NCBI RefSeq assembly: GCF_015751785.1
Contig: NZ_JADOTY010000001.1
Coordinates: forward strand, 6,944,001-7,008,000
Reading direction: 5' to 3'
Origin: Micromonospora vinacea
GTDB taxonomy: Bacteria; Actinomycetota; Actinomycetes; Mycobacteriales; Micromonosporaceae
Length of the DNA: 64,000 nt
Below the pieces are notes generated by a model. It made no database searches and was not told the DNA's origin. It was given only the letters and a program-made list of their open reading frames with translations. The translations under genes and the position numbers were made by a program. Below are positions 15,434 to 23,817 of this stretch, in pieces. Each line of letters begins with the position of its first letter. Position 1 is the first letter of the stretch.

Positions 15434-17509
15434 TCACTCGTCGGCGGCCGGCGTCGGGGCGGCCGGTCGTGGGCGGGCGGCGCTGAGCAGGTCGACGATG
15501 CGGGCCACCCGGGGGTCCACGCGGATCTGCGCCACGCTCGCCGGCAGCGGCAGCCGCCAGTTCGGATACTCGTCCACAGTGCCCGGCATGTTGGGTTGGC
15601 GCACCTCGCCCAGCACGTCGTAGAGGGAGACGCCGAGCAGTCGGGTCGGGCTGGCCGCGAGCGCGGCGTGCATGGCCACCACCACCTCGCCGTCGTCGGG
15701 CTCCGCCGTCGCCGTCGCCGTCGCCGTCGCCTCAGGCAACGCCGGATCGGCATCCGTCCTTTGCTCTGCACCCGCGGAGGCGACAGTCACGGTCGGTAGC
15801 TGCGGTGTCGGCTCGGGCAGCAGGTTCTCAGCCCGCAGCATCGTGAGCAGCCGGTCCCGGTCGGCGGCGGCGCGGGCCCGCTCCACCGCCACGTCGGTGC
15901 CGAGCAGCTTCAACTCGTCGCGTACCCGCACGTGCTCACCGGTCAGGAAGCCCGGCGCGGTGGGCAGGTCGTGGGTGGAGATCGTGGCGAGGGCGTTGCG
16001 CGGCCACCGGGCCGGCGGGACGAAGTCACCGACCTCGTCGCGTGCGAACCACAGCACTGTCGAGCCGAGCATGTTGCGCCCTCGCAACCCCCGGGTCACC
16101 GCTGGTTGGACAGTGCCGAGATCCTCACCGACCACCACCGCGCCGGCCCGGTGCGCCTCCAACGCGAGGATGCCGAGCATCGCCTCGGCGTCGTAGCGCA
16201 CGTAGGTGCCCTCGGCTGCGCCGCCGCCCGGCGGCACCCACCACAGCCGCCACAGGCCGGCGACGTGGTCGACCCGCAGGCCACCCGCGTGCCGCAGGGT
16301 GCGGCGCAGCATGTCCCGGTAGGCGGCGTAGCCGGTGGCGGCGAGCCGGTCCGGACGCCACGCGGCGAGCCCCCAGTCCTGGCCGAGCTGGTTGAAGTCG
16401 TCCGGCGGCGCGCCGACCCGCACACCCTGGGCCAGCACGTCGGCGAGCTGCCACCCGTCGGCGCCGCCCGGGTCGATGCCGACGGCCAGGTCGTGCACGA
16501 CGCCGACCGGCATCCCCGCCGAGCGGGCCGCCGCCGTGACGGCGTCGAGCTGCTCGTCGCAGAGGTGTTGCAACCAGGCGTGGAAGGCGACCCGGTCGGT
16601 GAGCTGCCGACGCTGCTCGGCGACCGCCGGGGCGTCGGGGTGGTGCAGCTCCGCCGGCCAGGCACGCCAGTCGTTGCCGTGCCGCTCGGCGAGTGCGCAC
16701 CAGGTGGCGAAGCTGGCCAGCGCCGGGTCCGCGGCAAGATCCACCGGCTGGGCGTACGGGTGCAGCAACTCCAGGGCGCGTCGCTTGGCGGCCCACACCT
16801 CGTCGTAGTCGATCAGGGGCCCCCGGTCGGGACGCAACGCGTCGACCACCGCACGGGTCGCCGGGTCCGCCGCCCGGTACGCGGCGGTGTCGCTGACCCG
16901 CAGGTAGAGCGGATTGACGAAGCGTCGACTGGCCGGCGAATACGGTGAGGTGGCCACCGGGTGCGCCGGCCCGACCGCGTGCAGCGGGTTCAGCAGCACC
17001 AGCCCGGCCCCGGTGTCACCGGCCCACCCGGTGAACTCGGCGAGGTCACCAAGGTCGCCCATGCCCCAGGAACGCTCCGAGGTGAGCGCGTAGAGCTGGA
17101 GCATCCACCCCCAGCTCGACGGCGGCACCGGCAGTCGGCGCGGCACCACCACCAGTGTCACCTCGCGGTCGGCGCAGGCCAGCCGGTGCCACCCCAGCGG
17201 CAGGTCCGCTGGCAGCTCACCGTCGACCGCACGACGGCGACCGTCCTCCAGTGTCACCACCCCCGGGCCGGGCAGCGCCCGGCTGCGCCCGTGGGTGAGC
17301 ACCACCGTCTCCGGCAGGGCGTTCCGGTCGACCGCACGGGCGGCGGCGAGCGCGTCGGCGATCGCCGCCGGGCTGGTGGCGTCCACGCCGAGCAGCCCCA
17401 GCACCCCCACCACGGTCTCCGGTGCGACAGCGACGCGGCGGTGCCGCCAATCCTCGTACCAGGTGGAAACACCGTGCGCGTTGGCCAGCGCGGCCAATCG
17501 TCGGTTCAT
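15434..17509 (-). CDS. malQ: 4-alpha-glucanotransferase (amylomaltase)
   Basis: A 691-residue GH77 enzyme that transfers alpha-1,4-glucan chains between maltodextrins, cytoplasmic. Actinobacterial MalQ carries an N-terminal extension, seen here (NRRLAALANAHGVSTWYEDW). The nucleophile region GGLRVDHVAGLWRLWWVP, the acid/base segment VVVGEDLGTV and ISTHDLPT near the end are intact. Start chosen at the ATG complementary to 17507-17509. The C-terminal part contains a run of Ala-Thr dipeptides encoded by a hexanucleotide repeat. It is downstream of a sugar ABC transporter on the same strand but is now separated from it by an IS110 insertion. Confidence 0.92.
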   Translation of the reverse strand: MNRRLAALANAHGVSTWYEDWRHRRVAVAPETVVGVLGLLGVDATSPAAIADALAAARAVDRNALPETVVLTHGRSRALPGPGVVTLEDGRRRAVDGELPADLPLGWHRLACADREVTLVVVPRRLPVPPSSWGWMLQLYALTSERSWGMGDLGDLAEFTGWAGDTGAGLVLLNPLHAVGPAHPVATSPYSPASRRFVNPLYLRVSDTAAYRAADPATRAVVDALRPDRGPLIDYDEVWAAKRRALELLHPYAQPVDLAADPALASFATWCALAERHGNDWRAWPAELHHPDAPAVAEQRRQLTDRVAFHAWLQHLCDEQLDAVTAAARSAGMPVGVVHDLAVGIDPGGADGWQLADVLAQGVRVGAPPDDFNQLGQDWGLAAWRPDRLAATGYAAYRDMLRRTLRHAGGLRVDHVAGLWRLWWVPPGGGAAEGTYVRYDAEAMLGILALEAHRAGAVVVGEDLGTVQPAVTRGLRGRNMLGSTVLWFARDEVGDFVPPARWPRNALATISTHDLPTAPGFLTGEHVRVRDELKLLGTDVAVERARAAADRDRLLTMLRAENLLPEPTPQLPTVTVASAGAEQRTDADPALPEATATATATAEPDDGEVVVAMHAALAASPTRLLGVSLYDVLGEVRQPNMPGTVDEYPNWRLPLPASVAQIRVDPRVARIVDLLSAARPRPAAPTPAADE
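15705..15731. repeat. Hexanucleotide microsatellite inside malQ
   Basis: GCCGTC is repeated four and a half times without error, encoding alternating Ala-Thr on the minus strand between conserved parts of MalQ. The unit is a multiple of three, so slippage would change length without breaking the frame. Confidence 0.8.
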
Positions 17510-17631
17510 CCGTTCCCCCGCTTCACGACGAAACCTGCGACCACCCTGCCACGCCCGCCCCCACACCGCAGGGCACGCGCCCCCGCCCGCACCCCGGCCC
17601 CGCTCCGCGCCGCGCCCCGCGCGCCCCCACG

Positions 17632-17641
17632 GCGCCGATCT
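17632..17641. terminator. Left fragment of the IS-split terminator palindrome
   Basis: GCGCCGATCT is the outer half of one arm of a 19-bp stem. Its continuation TGCACTTTC is at 19026-19034, on the far side of the IS110 element, and the opposite arm is at 19075-19093. Confidence 0.8.
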
Positions 17642-17655
17642 GTGAGTGGGGGTTG

Positions 17656-18735
17656 TCAAGGGGTGCGGTGGTGGGTGGTGATGGTGCGGTAGAGCTGTCG
17701 GGCGATGTAGCGCTTGAGGCAGCGGTTGATTTCTCTGGTGGTGCGGCCTTGGGCGCGGCGTCGGTTGATGTAGTCGCGGGTTTCGGGGTGGATGCGGCGG
17801 CGGGTCAGGGCGATGGTGTGTAGGGCGCTGTTGAGGGTTCTGTCGCCGCCGCGGTTGAGGCGGTGTCGGTCGGTGCGGCCGCTGGCGACGGGTATGGGGG
17901 CGGCGCCGGCGAGGGTGGCGTAGGCGGCTTCGGAGCGGACGCGGCCGGGGTGTGACCAGGCGGTGAGGGCGATCGCGGCGGTGACGGGTCCGACTCCGGG
18001 TTGGTCGAGCAGGGGTGGGCAGAGTTCGGTGACGAGGGCGCGGAGGCGTCGGTGGTTGTCGGCCAGTGCGGCGTCGAGGGTGTGGATGTGACGGGCGAGG
18101 GTGCCCAGTTCGCGGCGGCGGGTGTGTTCCTCGGTGGGCAGGTGGGTGCTCTCGGGTAGGTCGAGGGCGGCCAGGCGGGCGATCTGGTGGGTGGTGCTCA
18201 GCCCGCGTAGGGCGTGGCGCAGGGCGTCGTCGGCGGTCAGGATCAGCGCTTTGACCAGGTTGACCGTGGCGGTGCGCGTGTCGCTGTGGTGGCGGCGGCA
18301 GACCAGCAGCAGACGCAGCGCTTCGCGTGGTCCGTCGCTGCGGGGCACAGCGATATGGTCGGTGGACAGTGCCAGCACCGCGTGGGCGGCGGCGACCGCG
18401 TCGAGTTGATCGGACTTCCCGCCCCGGCGGCGGGCCGCCGGGGCGGGTTTGGGTGCCTCGCAGACCGGTTCACCGGCAGCGCTCAACAGCCGGCACAGTC
18501 CCTGACCGTGCGCCCGGGTGCCCTCTACCGCCCACAACCGGCGCCCGTCCGGCGGGGTGTGCGCGGCGGCGAAGGCCACCAGCTGGCTCAACCCGTCCGG
18601 GTCGGTGGACACGGTGACCTGCGCCAGCACCGCCCCGAACCGGTCGAGCACGGCAGCGGTGTGCGTGTCGGTATGGGTGTCCACCCCCACCACCACGTCA
18701 TAGCGATCCGTGACCCGCTCTACGATCTGTGCCAT
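17656..18735 (-). CDS. IS110-family DEDD recombinase (transposase)
   Basis: A 359-residue transposase. The N-terminal RuvC-like DEDD domain begins DVVVGVDTHTDTHTAAVLD (first catalytic Asp in GVDTHTD), with AVEGTRAHGQGL supplying the Glu and KSDQLDAVAAA the Asp pair. The C-terminal Tnp_IS110 domain has PGVGPVTAAIALTAW and the conserved Ser region RSEAAYATLAGAAPIPVASG. Start chosen at MAQIVERVTDRYDVV; longer in-frame starts lie in the non-coding end. No frameshift or stop is seen, so it looks functional. It acts with a bridge RNA encoded in the same element to recombine donor and target DNA. It is co-oriented with the upstream sugar transporter operon. Confidence 0.95.
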   Translation of the reverse strand: MAQIVERVTDRYDVVVGVDTHTDTHTAAVLDRFGAVLAQVTVSTDPDGLSQLVAFAAAHTPPDGRRLWAVEGTRAHGQGLCRLLSAAGEPVCEAPKPAPAARRRGGKSDQLDAVAAAHAVLALSTDHIAVPRSDGPREALRLLLVCRRHHSDTRTATVNLVKALILTADDALRHALRGLSTTHQIARLAALDLPESTHLPTEEHTRRRELGTLARHIHTLDAALADNHRRLRALVTELCPPLLDQPGVGPVTAAIALTAWSHPGRVRSEAAYATLAGAAPIPVASGRTDRHRLNRGGDRTLNSALHTIALTRRRIHPETRDYINRRRAQGRTTREINRCLKRYIARQLYRTITTHHRTP

Positions 18736-18789
18736 CTCGGGTTGTTGCTCCTTTGCCAGTGACGACCGGGACAGTCGGCGTCGGCTCGG

Positions 18790-18990
18790 GATGCAGTCAC
18801 CTCGGCGGCAAATCTGTGATGGGCCACGTGTGCTCGCACGGGCAGGCTTCTGATCAGGCCAGCAAGGTGGGCCGGGCCGGCGCCGACGACCACCTGGGGA
18901 CAGGTCTTGCACAAGGCACACCCGCACTCCGAGCGGCCGGATCGGCAATGAGCCACCCAAGCGATCATCGACGCCGAACCTAGCGGCAAC
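18790..18990 (-). ncRNA. Predicted IS110 bridge RNA
   Basis: The non-coding left end should encode the bridge RNA on the transposase strand; limits are approximate. Two candidate internal loops are visible (plus-strand coordinates). Target-type loop: TCTTGCAC at 18905-18912 equals the right side of the insertion site including the CT core, and GATCGGC at 18940-18946 is the complement of the left side; a CCGC/GCGG stem (18922-18925/18933-18936) lies between. Donor-type loop: TCTGTGA at 18813-18819 equals the element's right end, and GCTTCT at 18846-18851 resembles its left end with a 2-nt register shift; a perfect CGTGTG/CGCACG hairpin (18827-18840) lies between. In RNA order the target loop comes first, as in IS621. 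Confidence 0.7.
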
Positions 18991-19025
18991 CAGCCGAACC
19001 GATCACCACATACATAGAAGCGTCT

Positions 19026-19093
19026 TGCACTTTCTGTCCCGACACAAGGGGCAATCCGCCCCATACCGACAACCGAAAGTGCAAGATCGGCGC
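19026..19093 (-). terminator. Right part of the IS-split terminator of the ABC operon
   Basis: TGCACTTTC (19026-19034) and GAAAGTGCA (19075-19083) still form a 9-bp stem, but the lower ten pairs of the original 19-bp stem (GAAAGTGCAAGATCGGCGC at 19075-19093) lost their partner to the IS110 insertion. It starts 12 bp after the ABC ATPase stop, so it was probably that operon's terminator. Confidence 0.75.
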
Positions 19094-19104
19094 GAAATGG
19101 ACCG

Positions 19105-20313
19105 TCAGTCGGCGAGCGCTCCGGCGGCTCGGCCCTCGTGCAGGGTCAGGTTGCGGCCGTTGGCCGGGTCGAACAGGTGGATCTTCTCCAGGTTGAACCA
19201 GACCCGCCGGGACTGCCCCTCGGCGACCGGCGACTCGGCGGACAGCCGGGTCACCAGGTTGCCGCCGGCGCCGGCGAAGTCGGCGGCGCCCGCGTCGGCG
19301 GCCAACTCCTCCAACTCGGCGGCGCTGGCCTTCTCACCCTCGACGGTGAAGTAGACGTACTTGTCCGAACCCATCGACTCGACGATGTCCACAGGCGCCT
19401 CGAACTCCATGCCCCGCCGACGGGTGTCGTCGTCGACCAGTTCGGCGTCCTCGAAGTGCTCGGGACGGATGCCGAGGATCAGCTCGCGGGGGGCGTCGGC
19501 CGACTCCAACTCCCGGCGGACCCGGTCACCGATCGGCACCTTCCCCAGGGCGGTGTGCAACTCGCCGTCCTGCACGGCGGCGTGCAGGAAGTTCATCGAC
19601 GGCGAGCCGATGAAGCCGGCCACGAAGAGGTTGCGCGGGTGGTCGTACAGCTCCTGTGGTGGCCCAACCTGCTGCACCGCACCCCCGCGCATGATCACCA
19701 CGCGGTCGCCGAGGGTCATCGCCTCGGTCTGGTCATGGGTGACGTAGACGGTGGTGGTGCCGAGCTGCTTCTGCAGGCGGGACACCACGGTGCGCATCTG
19801 CACCCGCAGCTTGGCGTCGAGGTTGGACAGCGGCTCGTCCATCAGGAACGCCTTCGGCTGGCGGACGATCGCCCGACCCATCGCCACCCGCTGACGCTGG
19901 CCACCGGAGAGGTTGGCCGGCTTGCGGTCCAGCAGCGAGGTCAACTCCAGCACCTTCGCCGCCTCGTCGACCTTGCGGTCGATGGTCTCCTTGTCGAGCT
20001 TCGCCAGCCGCAACGGGAACGCCATGTTCTCCCGCACCGTCATGTTCGGGTACAGCGCGTACGACTGGAACACCATGGCGATGTCCCGGTCCCGTGGGGC
20101 CTTGTCGTTGACCCGCTGCCCGGCGATGCGCAGCTCACCGGAGCTGATGTCCTCCAGCCCGGCGATCATGTTGAGGGTGGTGGACTTTCCGCAGCCCGAG
20201 GGCCCGACCAGGATCACGAACTCGCCGTCGGCGATCTCCAGGTCGACGTCCTGCACGGCGACGGTCCCGTCCGGGAAGCTCTTGCTCACCTTGTCCAGCA
20301 CGATGTCAGCCAT
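19105..20313 (-). CDS. Sugar ABC transporter ATP-binding protein (SugC/MsiK/UgpC type)
   Basis: A 402-residue ATPase that energises carbohydrate import. Walker A GPSGCGKST (37-45), Q-loop FQSYALYPNMTV, signature LSGGQRQRVAMGRA, Walker B FLMDEPLSNLD and the switch His in YVTHDQTEAM are all present. The C-terminal TOBE-like regulatory part (from about 240) is typical of MalK-related ATPases. It is the last gene of a four-gene operon, 10 bp after a permease gene. In Streptomyces the equivalent MsiK gene stands alone and serves several importers; here it is linked, as in the mycobacterial LpqY-SugABC system. Confidence 0.93.
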   Translation of the reverse strand: MADIVLDKVSKSFPDGTVAVQDVDLEIADGEFVILVGPSGCGKSTTLNMIAGLEDISSGELRIAGQRVNDKAPRDRDIAMVFQSYALYPNMTVRENMAFPLRLAKLDKETIDRKVDEAAKVLELTSLLDRKPANLSGGQRQRVAMGRAIVRQPKAFLMDEPLSNLDAKLRVQMRTVVSRLQKQLGTTTVYVTHDQTEAMTLGDRVVIMRGGAVQQVGPPQELYDHPRNLFVAGFIGSPSMNFLHAAVQDGELHTALGKVPIGDRVRRELESADAPRELILGIRPEHFEDAELVDDDTRRRGMEFEAPVDIVESMGSDKYVYFTVEGEKASAAELEELAADAGAADFAGAGGNLVTRLSAESPVAEGQSRRVWFNLEKIHLFDPANGRNLTLHEGRAAGALAD

Positions 20314-20323
20314 GACTACCCAC

Positions 20324-21160
20324 CTATCCCTTGACTGCGCCGGAGGTCAGACCGGACACGATGCGACGCTGGAAGAAGAGGACGAAAAGAATGATCGGCA
20401 CGGTGATCACCACGGCGGCGGCGCAGATCGCCCCGGTGGGGTCCTCGAACTGCGACTCGCCGGTGAAGAACGACAGGGCGACCGGCACCGTGCGGGACCG
20501 CTCGGTCGAGGTCAGCGAGATGGCGAACAGGAAGTCGTTCCAGCAGAAGATGAAGACCAGGATCGCCGTGGTGAACAGCCCAGGCGCGGCCAGTGGCGCG
20601 ATCACCCGCCGGAACGCCTGCCCCTGGGTGGCGCCGTCCATCTTCGCGGCCTTCTCCAGATCCCACGGGATCTGCTTGAAGAACGCCGACAGCGTGTAGA
20701 TCGCCAGCGGCAGCGCGAAGGTGATGTACGGCAGGATCAGCCCGGGCCAGGTGTCGAAGATCTTGAGTTGACGCTCGATCTCGAACAGCGGCGACACCAG
20801 TGACACCTGCGGGAACATCGCGATCAGCAGGGAGACCCCGACCAGCAGCTTCTTACCGGGGAAGTCCAGCCGGCTGATCGCGTACGCGGCCATCGCGCCG
20901 AGCACCACAGCGATCAGCGTGGCGATCAGCGCGATGCCGATCGAGTTGACCAGTGCCCGGACGAACTGGTCGGTGTCGAAGATGGTCCGGTAGTTGTCCA
21001 GCGTCCATTCCCGGGGGATGAAGTTCCCGTCGGTGAGGGTGGCTGGCGTCTTGAACGACAGCGACGCGATCCACAGCACCGGGACCAGCGCGAAGACGAC
21101 CACGAGGACGTCGAGCAGACCCCAGCGCAGCTTTGCCCTGGTAGTGGTTTCGACAGCCAT
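20324..21160 (-). CDS. Carbohydrate ABC transporter permease (SugB/MalG-like)
   Basis: A 278-residue inner-membrane permease of the MalFG class with six predicted helices, the first at LLDVLVVVFALVPVLWIASL. The cytoplasmic EAA loop that docks the ATPase reads EKAAKMDGATQGQAFRRVI. It follows the other permease gene with a 1-bp gap and precedes the ATPase gene by 10 bp, so the three are cotranscribed and probably translationally coupled. The imported sugar is not fixed by the sequence; trehalose, maltose or another alpha-glucoside fits the nearby malQ. Confidence 0.93.
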   Translation of the reverse strand: MAVETTTRAKLRWGLLDVLVVVFALVPVLWIASLSFKTPATLTDGNFIPREWTLDNYRTIFDTDQFVRALVNSIGIALIATLIAVVLGAMAAYAISRLDFPGKKLLVGVSLLIAMFPQVSLVSPLFEIERQLKIFDTWPGLILPYITFALPLAIYTLSAFFKQIPWDLEKAAKMDGATQGQAFRRVIAPLAAPGLFTTAILVFIFCWNDFLFAISLTSTERSRTVPVALSFFTGESQFEDPTGAICAAAVVITVPIILFVLFFQRRIVSGLTSGAVKG

Positions 21161-21161
21161 G

Positions 21162-22145
21162 TCAGCGCCTCTCTCCGTCGTCGCTGCCCGGGGCAGCGGT
21201 GCCGAACAGCTTCACGAAGACGAAGGCGATGATCGCCACGGTGATGAAGATCAGCACCGACATCGTCGAACCGATGCCGAGGTTGAGGCCCCGGATCAGG
21301 TTGTTGTAGGCGAGCATCGACACCGACGAGGTCTCGTTGCCGCCGGCGGTCAACACGAAGATGTTGTCGAAGACCCGGAACGCGTCCAGGGTGCGGAACA
21401 GCAACGCGACCAGGATCGCCGGCTTCATCACCGGCAGCATCACCTTCGTGAACTTCTGCCAGGCGGTCGCGCCGTCGGTGGAGGCCGCCTTGAGCAGGTC
21501 CTCCGGCACCAGCGCCAGCCCGGCCATCAGCAGCAGCGCCATGAACGGGGTGGTCTTCCAGATCTCCGCCAGCATGATGATCGCCAGGGAGCTGGCCCGT
21601 TCGGTGAGCGGCGCGCCGTCGCTGAACAGGTCGGCCAGGTAGCCGGTTCCGGGCGTCCAGGCGTACCGCCAGGAGAACGCGGCGACCACTGTGACGATCC
21701 CGTACGGGATCAGCGCCGAGGTCCGGACCAGGCCGCGGCCGACCAGCGTGCGGTGCATGATGATCGCCAGGCCCATGCCGAGCACCAGTTCGACGGCCAC
21801 GGTGACCACAGTGATCAGCATGGTCACCCCGAACGCGGTCCACCAGAACTCGTTGGTGAGCACCGTGACGTAGTTCTCCAGCCCGATGAACTCACGCTGG
21901 TCGGGGAAGCGCAGGTCGAAGCGCTGCAACGACAACCACACCGAATAGATGATCGGGTACGCGGTCACCGCGATCATGACCAGCGCGGCCGGCGCGCAGA
22001 GCAGCAGACCGAGCCGGCGTTCGGCCTTCTTGTTCTCACTCAGTGGGGGCTTGCGACGACCGCCGCGTTGCTTCGGCACGGCGGCGGGCCGGCGGGTCTC
22101 CTCGACGGCGACATCGGCGCCGGTCGGGGTGGCGTTGATGCTCAC
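21162..22145 (-). CDS. Carbohydrate ABC transporter permease (SugA/MalF-like)
   Basis: A 327-residue permease with a 45-residue polar N-terminal tail, then six to seven helices (first RRLGLLLCAPAALVMIAVTA). The EAA loop is LKAASTDGATAWQKFTKVML. The start is the GTG complementary to 22143-22145, which overlaps the binding-protein stop by four bases (GTGA). This gives an operon order of binding protein, two permeases, ATPase. Family and role are clear; substrate is inferred only from gene order. Confidence 0.92.
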   Translation of the reverse strand: MSINATPTGADVAVEETRRPAAVPKQRGGRRKPPLSENKKAERRLGLLLCAPAALVMIAVTAYPIIYSVWLSLQRFDLRFPDQREFIGLENYVTVLTNEFWWTAFGVTMLITVVTVAVELVLGMGLAIIMHRTLVGRGLVRTSALIPYGIVTVVAAFSWRYAWTPGTGYLADLFSDGAPLTERASSLAIIMLAEIWKTTPFMALLLMAGLALVPEDLLKAASTDGATAWQKFTKVMLPVMKPAILVALLFRTLDAFRVFDNIFVLTAGGNETSSVSMLAYNNLIRGLNLGIGSTMSVLIFITVAIIAFVFVKLFGTAAPGSDDGERR

Positions 22146-23428
22146 GGCAGGACCCCCTTGGACTGGAGGGCGTCGGCGATGGCGCCACGCAGCTCGTCGG
22201 CGGTCTGCTGCGGACGGATCCCGGACGGCGGCGACAGGATCGCCGACATGACTGTGGAGATGCTCTGGTAGGCGGGGGTCAGCGGACGGGTCGCCGGCTC
22301 CTTCAACTCCTCCAGGATGGTGTCCTTCATCGGGTACGCCTCGGTCATCTCCGGGTCGTCGAAGACCGCCTCGATGGTGGGCGGCACGCCGTCGTTGATG
22401 GCGGAGAACTTCTGGTGCTCGGCGCTGCGGATGCACCGGGCCGCCTCGAAGGACTGCTCCGGGTGCTTGGAGTAGGAGCTGACCGCCAGGTTGACCCCAC
22501 CGATGGTGACCTTGCTGGGGGTGCCCTCGTCGACACCCGGGATCCGGGCCCAGCCGACCTGCTTGGCCAGCTCCGGGTTGGCCTCCTGAAGGGCCGGGTA
22601 GACGAACGGCCAGTTCACCTGGAACGCGCCCGCGCCGGACTGGAACTCCAGCCGGACCGGGTCCTCGGTGGCGTTGCTGAACGACGGCGAGGTCACGCCC
22701 GACGTGGCGAACTTCTTCAGCTGCTCCAACGCCCGGACCGTGCCGTCGTCCATGACGGCCTTCTTGCCGTCGTCGCTGAGGATCTTTCCACCGGCGCTCT
22801 CGGCCAGGGTGTTGTAGAGGACGACCAGACCCTCGTACTGCGCGCCCATGGTGAGCACCTGGTACGGCTTGTCCTGGTCCTTGAGCTGCTGGGCCGCGCT
22901 GATCATCTGGTCCCAGGTGGTCGGCGGCTGCGGCACCAGGTCCTTGCGGTACCAGAGCAACTGGACGTTGGTGTTCTTCGGCGCCGCGTACAGCTTGTCC
23001 TCGTACCGGGCGGTGTCCAACGGCCCGGCGAGGGTGCCCTGCTCGACCTCGGCCTTGTCCTGGCCGGTCCACTCACGGATCCAGTCGGCGCTGGCGAACT
23101 CCTGCGTCCAGGTGACGTCCAGCCCGAGCAGGTCCATCCCGCTGTCCTCGGCTGCCAACCGGCGCACCATCTGCACCCGCTGGTCGTCGGCCTGCCGGGG
23201 CAGCACCCGGTAGGCGATCTCGTAGCGCCCCTGGGCCTGCGCGTTGCAGTCGTCGACGACCTTCTGCAGGTTCTGCTCAGGTGGGTAGTACAGGTTGATC
23301 GTCGGTGGGCCGCCGGCGTCGTCAGCGCCGCATGCGGCCAGCGGCGCGACGAGTGCCAGCGCGGCAGCCGCCGCCCCCAGCCGAACAACCGGCCGGCGTC
23401 GGTGTCGAGCCGTTTCGGGGTCCGTCAT
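22142..23428 (-). CDS. Sugar-binding lipoprotein of the ABC transporter (LpqY-like)
   Basis: A 428-residue extracytoplasmic solute-binding protein (family 1), anchored by lipidation. After an Arg-rich n-region and an Ala/Leu core, the lipobox LAAC places the lipid on Cys33. The body starts INLYYPPEQNLQKVVDDCN and has the SBP_bac_1 pattern (MDLLGLDVTWTQEFASADWI, then YEDKLYAAP). It resembles LpqY, the trehalose-binding protein of LpqY-SugABC, in gene order and local sequence, but residues contacting sugar were not checked. The upstream Met at 23485 would put 19 extra polar residues before the signal, so the ATG complementary to 23426-23428 is preferred. Confidence 0.9.
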   Translation of the reverse strand: MTDPETARHRRRPVVRLGAAAAALALVAPLAACGADDAGGPPTINLYYPPEQNLQKVVDDCNAQAQGRYEIAYRVLPRQADDQRVQMVRRLAAEDSGMDLLGLDVTWTQEFASADWIREWTGQDKAEVEQGTLAGPLDTARYEDKLYAAPKNTNVQLLWYRKDLVPQPPTTWDQMISAAQQLKDQDKPYQVLTMGAQYEGLVVLYNTLAESAGGKILSDDGKKAVMDDGTVRALEQLKKFATSGVTSPSFSNATEDPVRLEFQSGAGAFQVNWPFVYPALQEANPELAKQVGWARIPGVDEGTPSKVTIGGVNLAVSSYSKHPEQSFEAARCIRSAEHQKFSAINDGVPPTIEAVFDDPEMTEAYPMKDTILEELKEPATRPLTPAYQSISTVMSAILSPPSGIRPQQTADELRGAIADALQSKGVLP

Positions 23429-23810
23429 CGCCCTCCCCCTCTCCTCGGCGAAAGACCGGGGAGGGGCATCCGTGCCCCGGCGCACGGCGAGCCGTCTCCG
23501 AGTCGGCTAGCTGCGGAAACTCCGGCCCGGATGCTCTGTAGCGGCTACTCTGCCCCGCCCGTGAAGTCGCGAAACCTGGCTGTCACACCGGGAGTGCGCA
23601 CAGCGACCAGCCATCGGAGCCCCGCGCCGACGGCCCCGCACTTGATCGACTCGGCTTTCTGGAAGTCGCGCAGTCACCACGCCAGGGAAGCCCCGCCTTT
23701 CACGAAGGCGAGTCGATCACGCTCCGAGACGCGGGCCGGAAGACCGCAGGCCCAGACGACACGGGCCCAAGCGTCAAGGCGCAACAGTATGACAGGTGTA
23801 AGCTGCACGT
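23429..23810. other. Intergenic region with promoters and a palindrome
   Basis: This stretch separates the ABC operon and the toxin-antitoxin pair, which diverge from it. It carries an inverted repeat (23644-23718) and a 9-bp direct repeat at the antitoxin start. No gene is apparent. Confidence 0.6.
23644..23718. repeat. Inverted repeat, intergenic palindrome
   Basis: GATCGACTCG (23644-23653) and CGAGTCGATC (23709-23718) are perfect inverted copies, with further partial pairing inwards (GCTTTC and GAAGGC). It sits between divergent genes, so it is not at an operon end. It may be a dispersed intergenic repeat or an old terminator. Confidence 0.5.
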
Positions 23811-23817
23811 ATGACAG
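23787..23817 (+). promoter_or_regulatory. Direct repeat over the antitoxin start, candidate operator
   Basis: GTATGACAG occurs at 23787-23795 and 23809-23817, 22 bp apart (about two helical turns). The second copy contains the antitoxin ATG. Such spacing suits autoregulation by an antitoxin dimer pair; the role is inferred. Confidence 0.45.

Larger units (their letters stand above)
17642..19025 (-). mobile_element. IS110-family insertion sequence, 1384 bp
   Basis: The limits come from the sequence it interrupts: the flanks ...GATCT and TGCAC... join to rebuild a perfect palindrome. CT occurs at both ends (17640-17641 and 19024-19025), as expected for the 2-bp core shared by IS110 insertions, with no longer target duplication and no terminal inverted repeats. 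The element holds one transposase gene close to its right end and a 290-bp non-coding left end, the layout of the IS110 group. Confidence 0.88.

Noticed and set aside
14212..15771. A 519-codon minus-strand frame opposite the AlkZ-like gene
   Set aside because: It spans the end of malQ and the antisense of the glycosylase; the plus-strand frame has superfamily motifs and a ribosome site, this one has neither.
23644..23718. Possible tRNA or small RNA from the GATCGACTCG palindrome
   Set aside because: The arms form one long stem without D, anticodon or T arms; treated as an intergenic inverted repeat.
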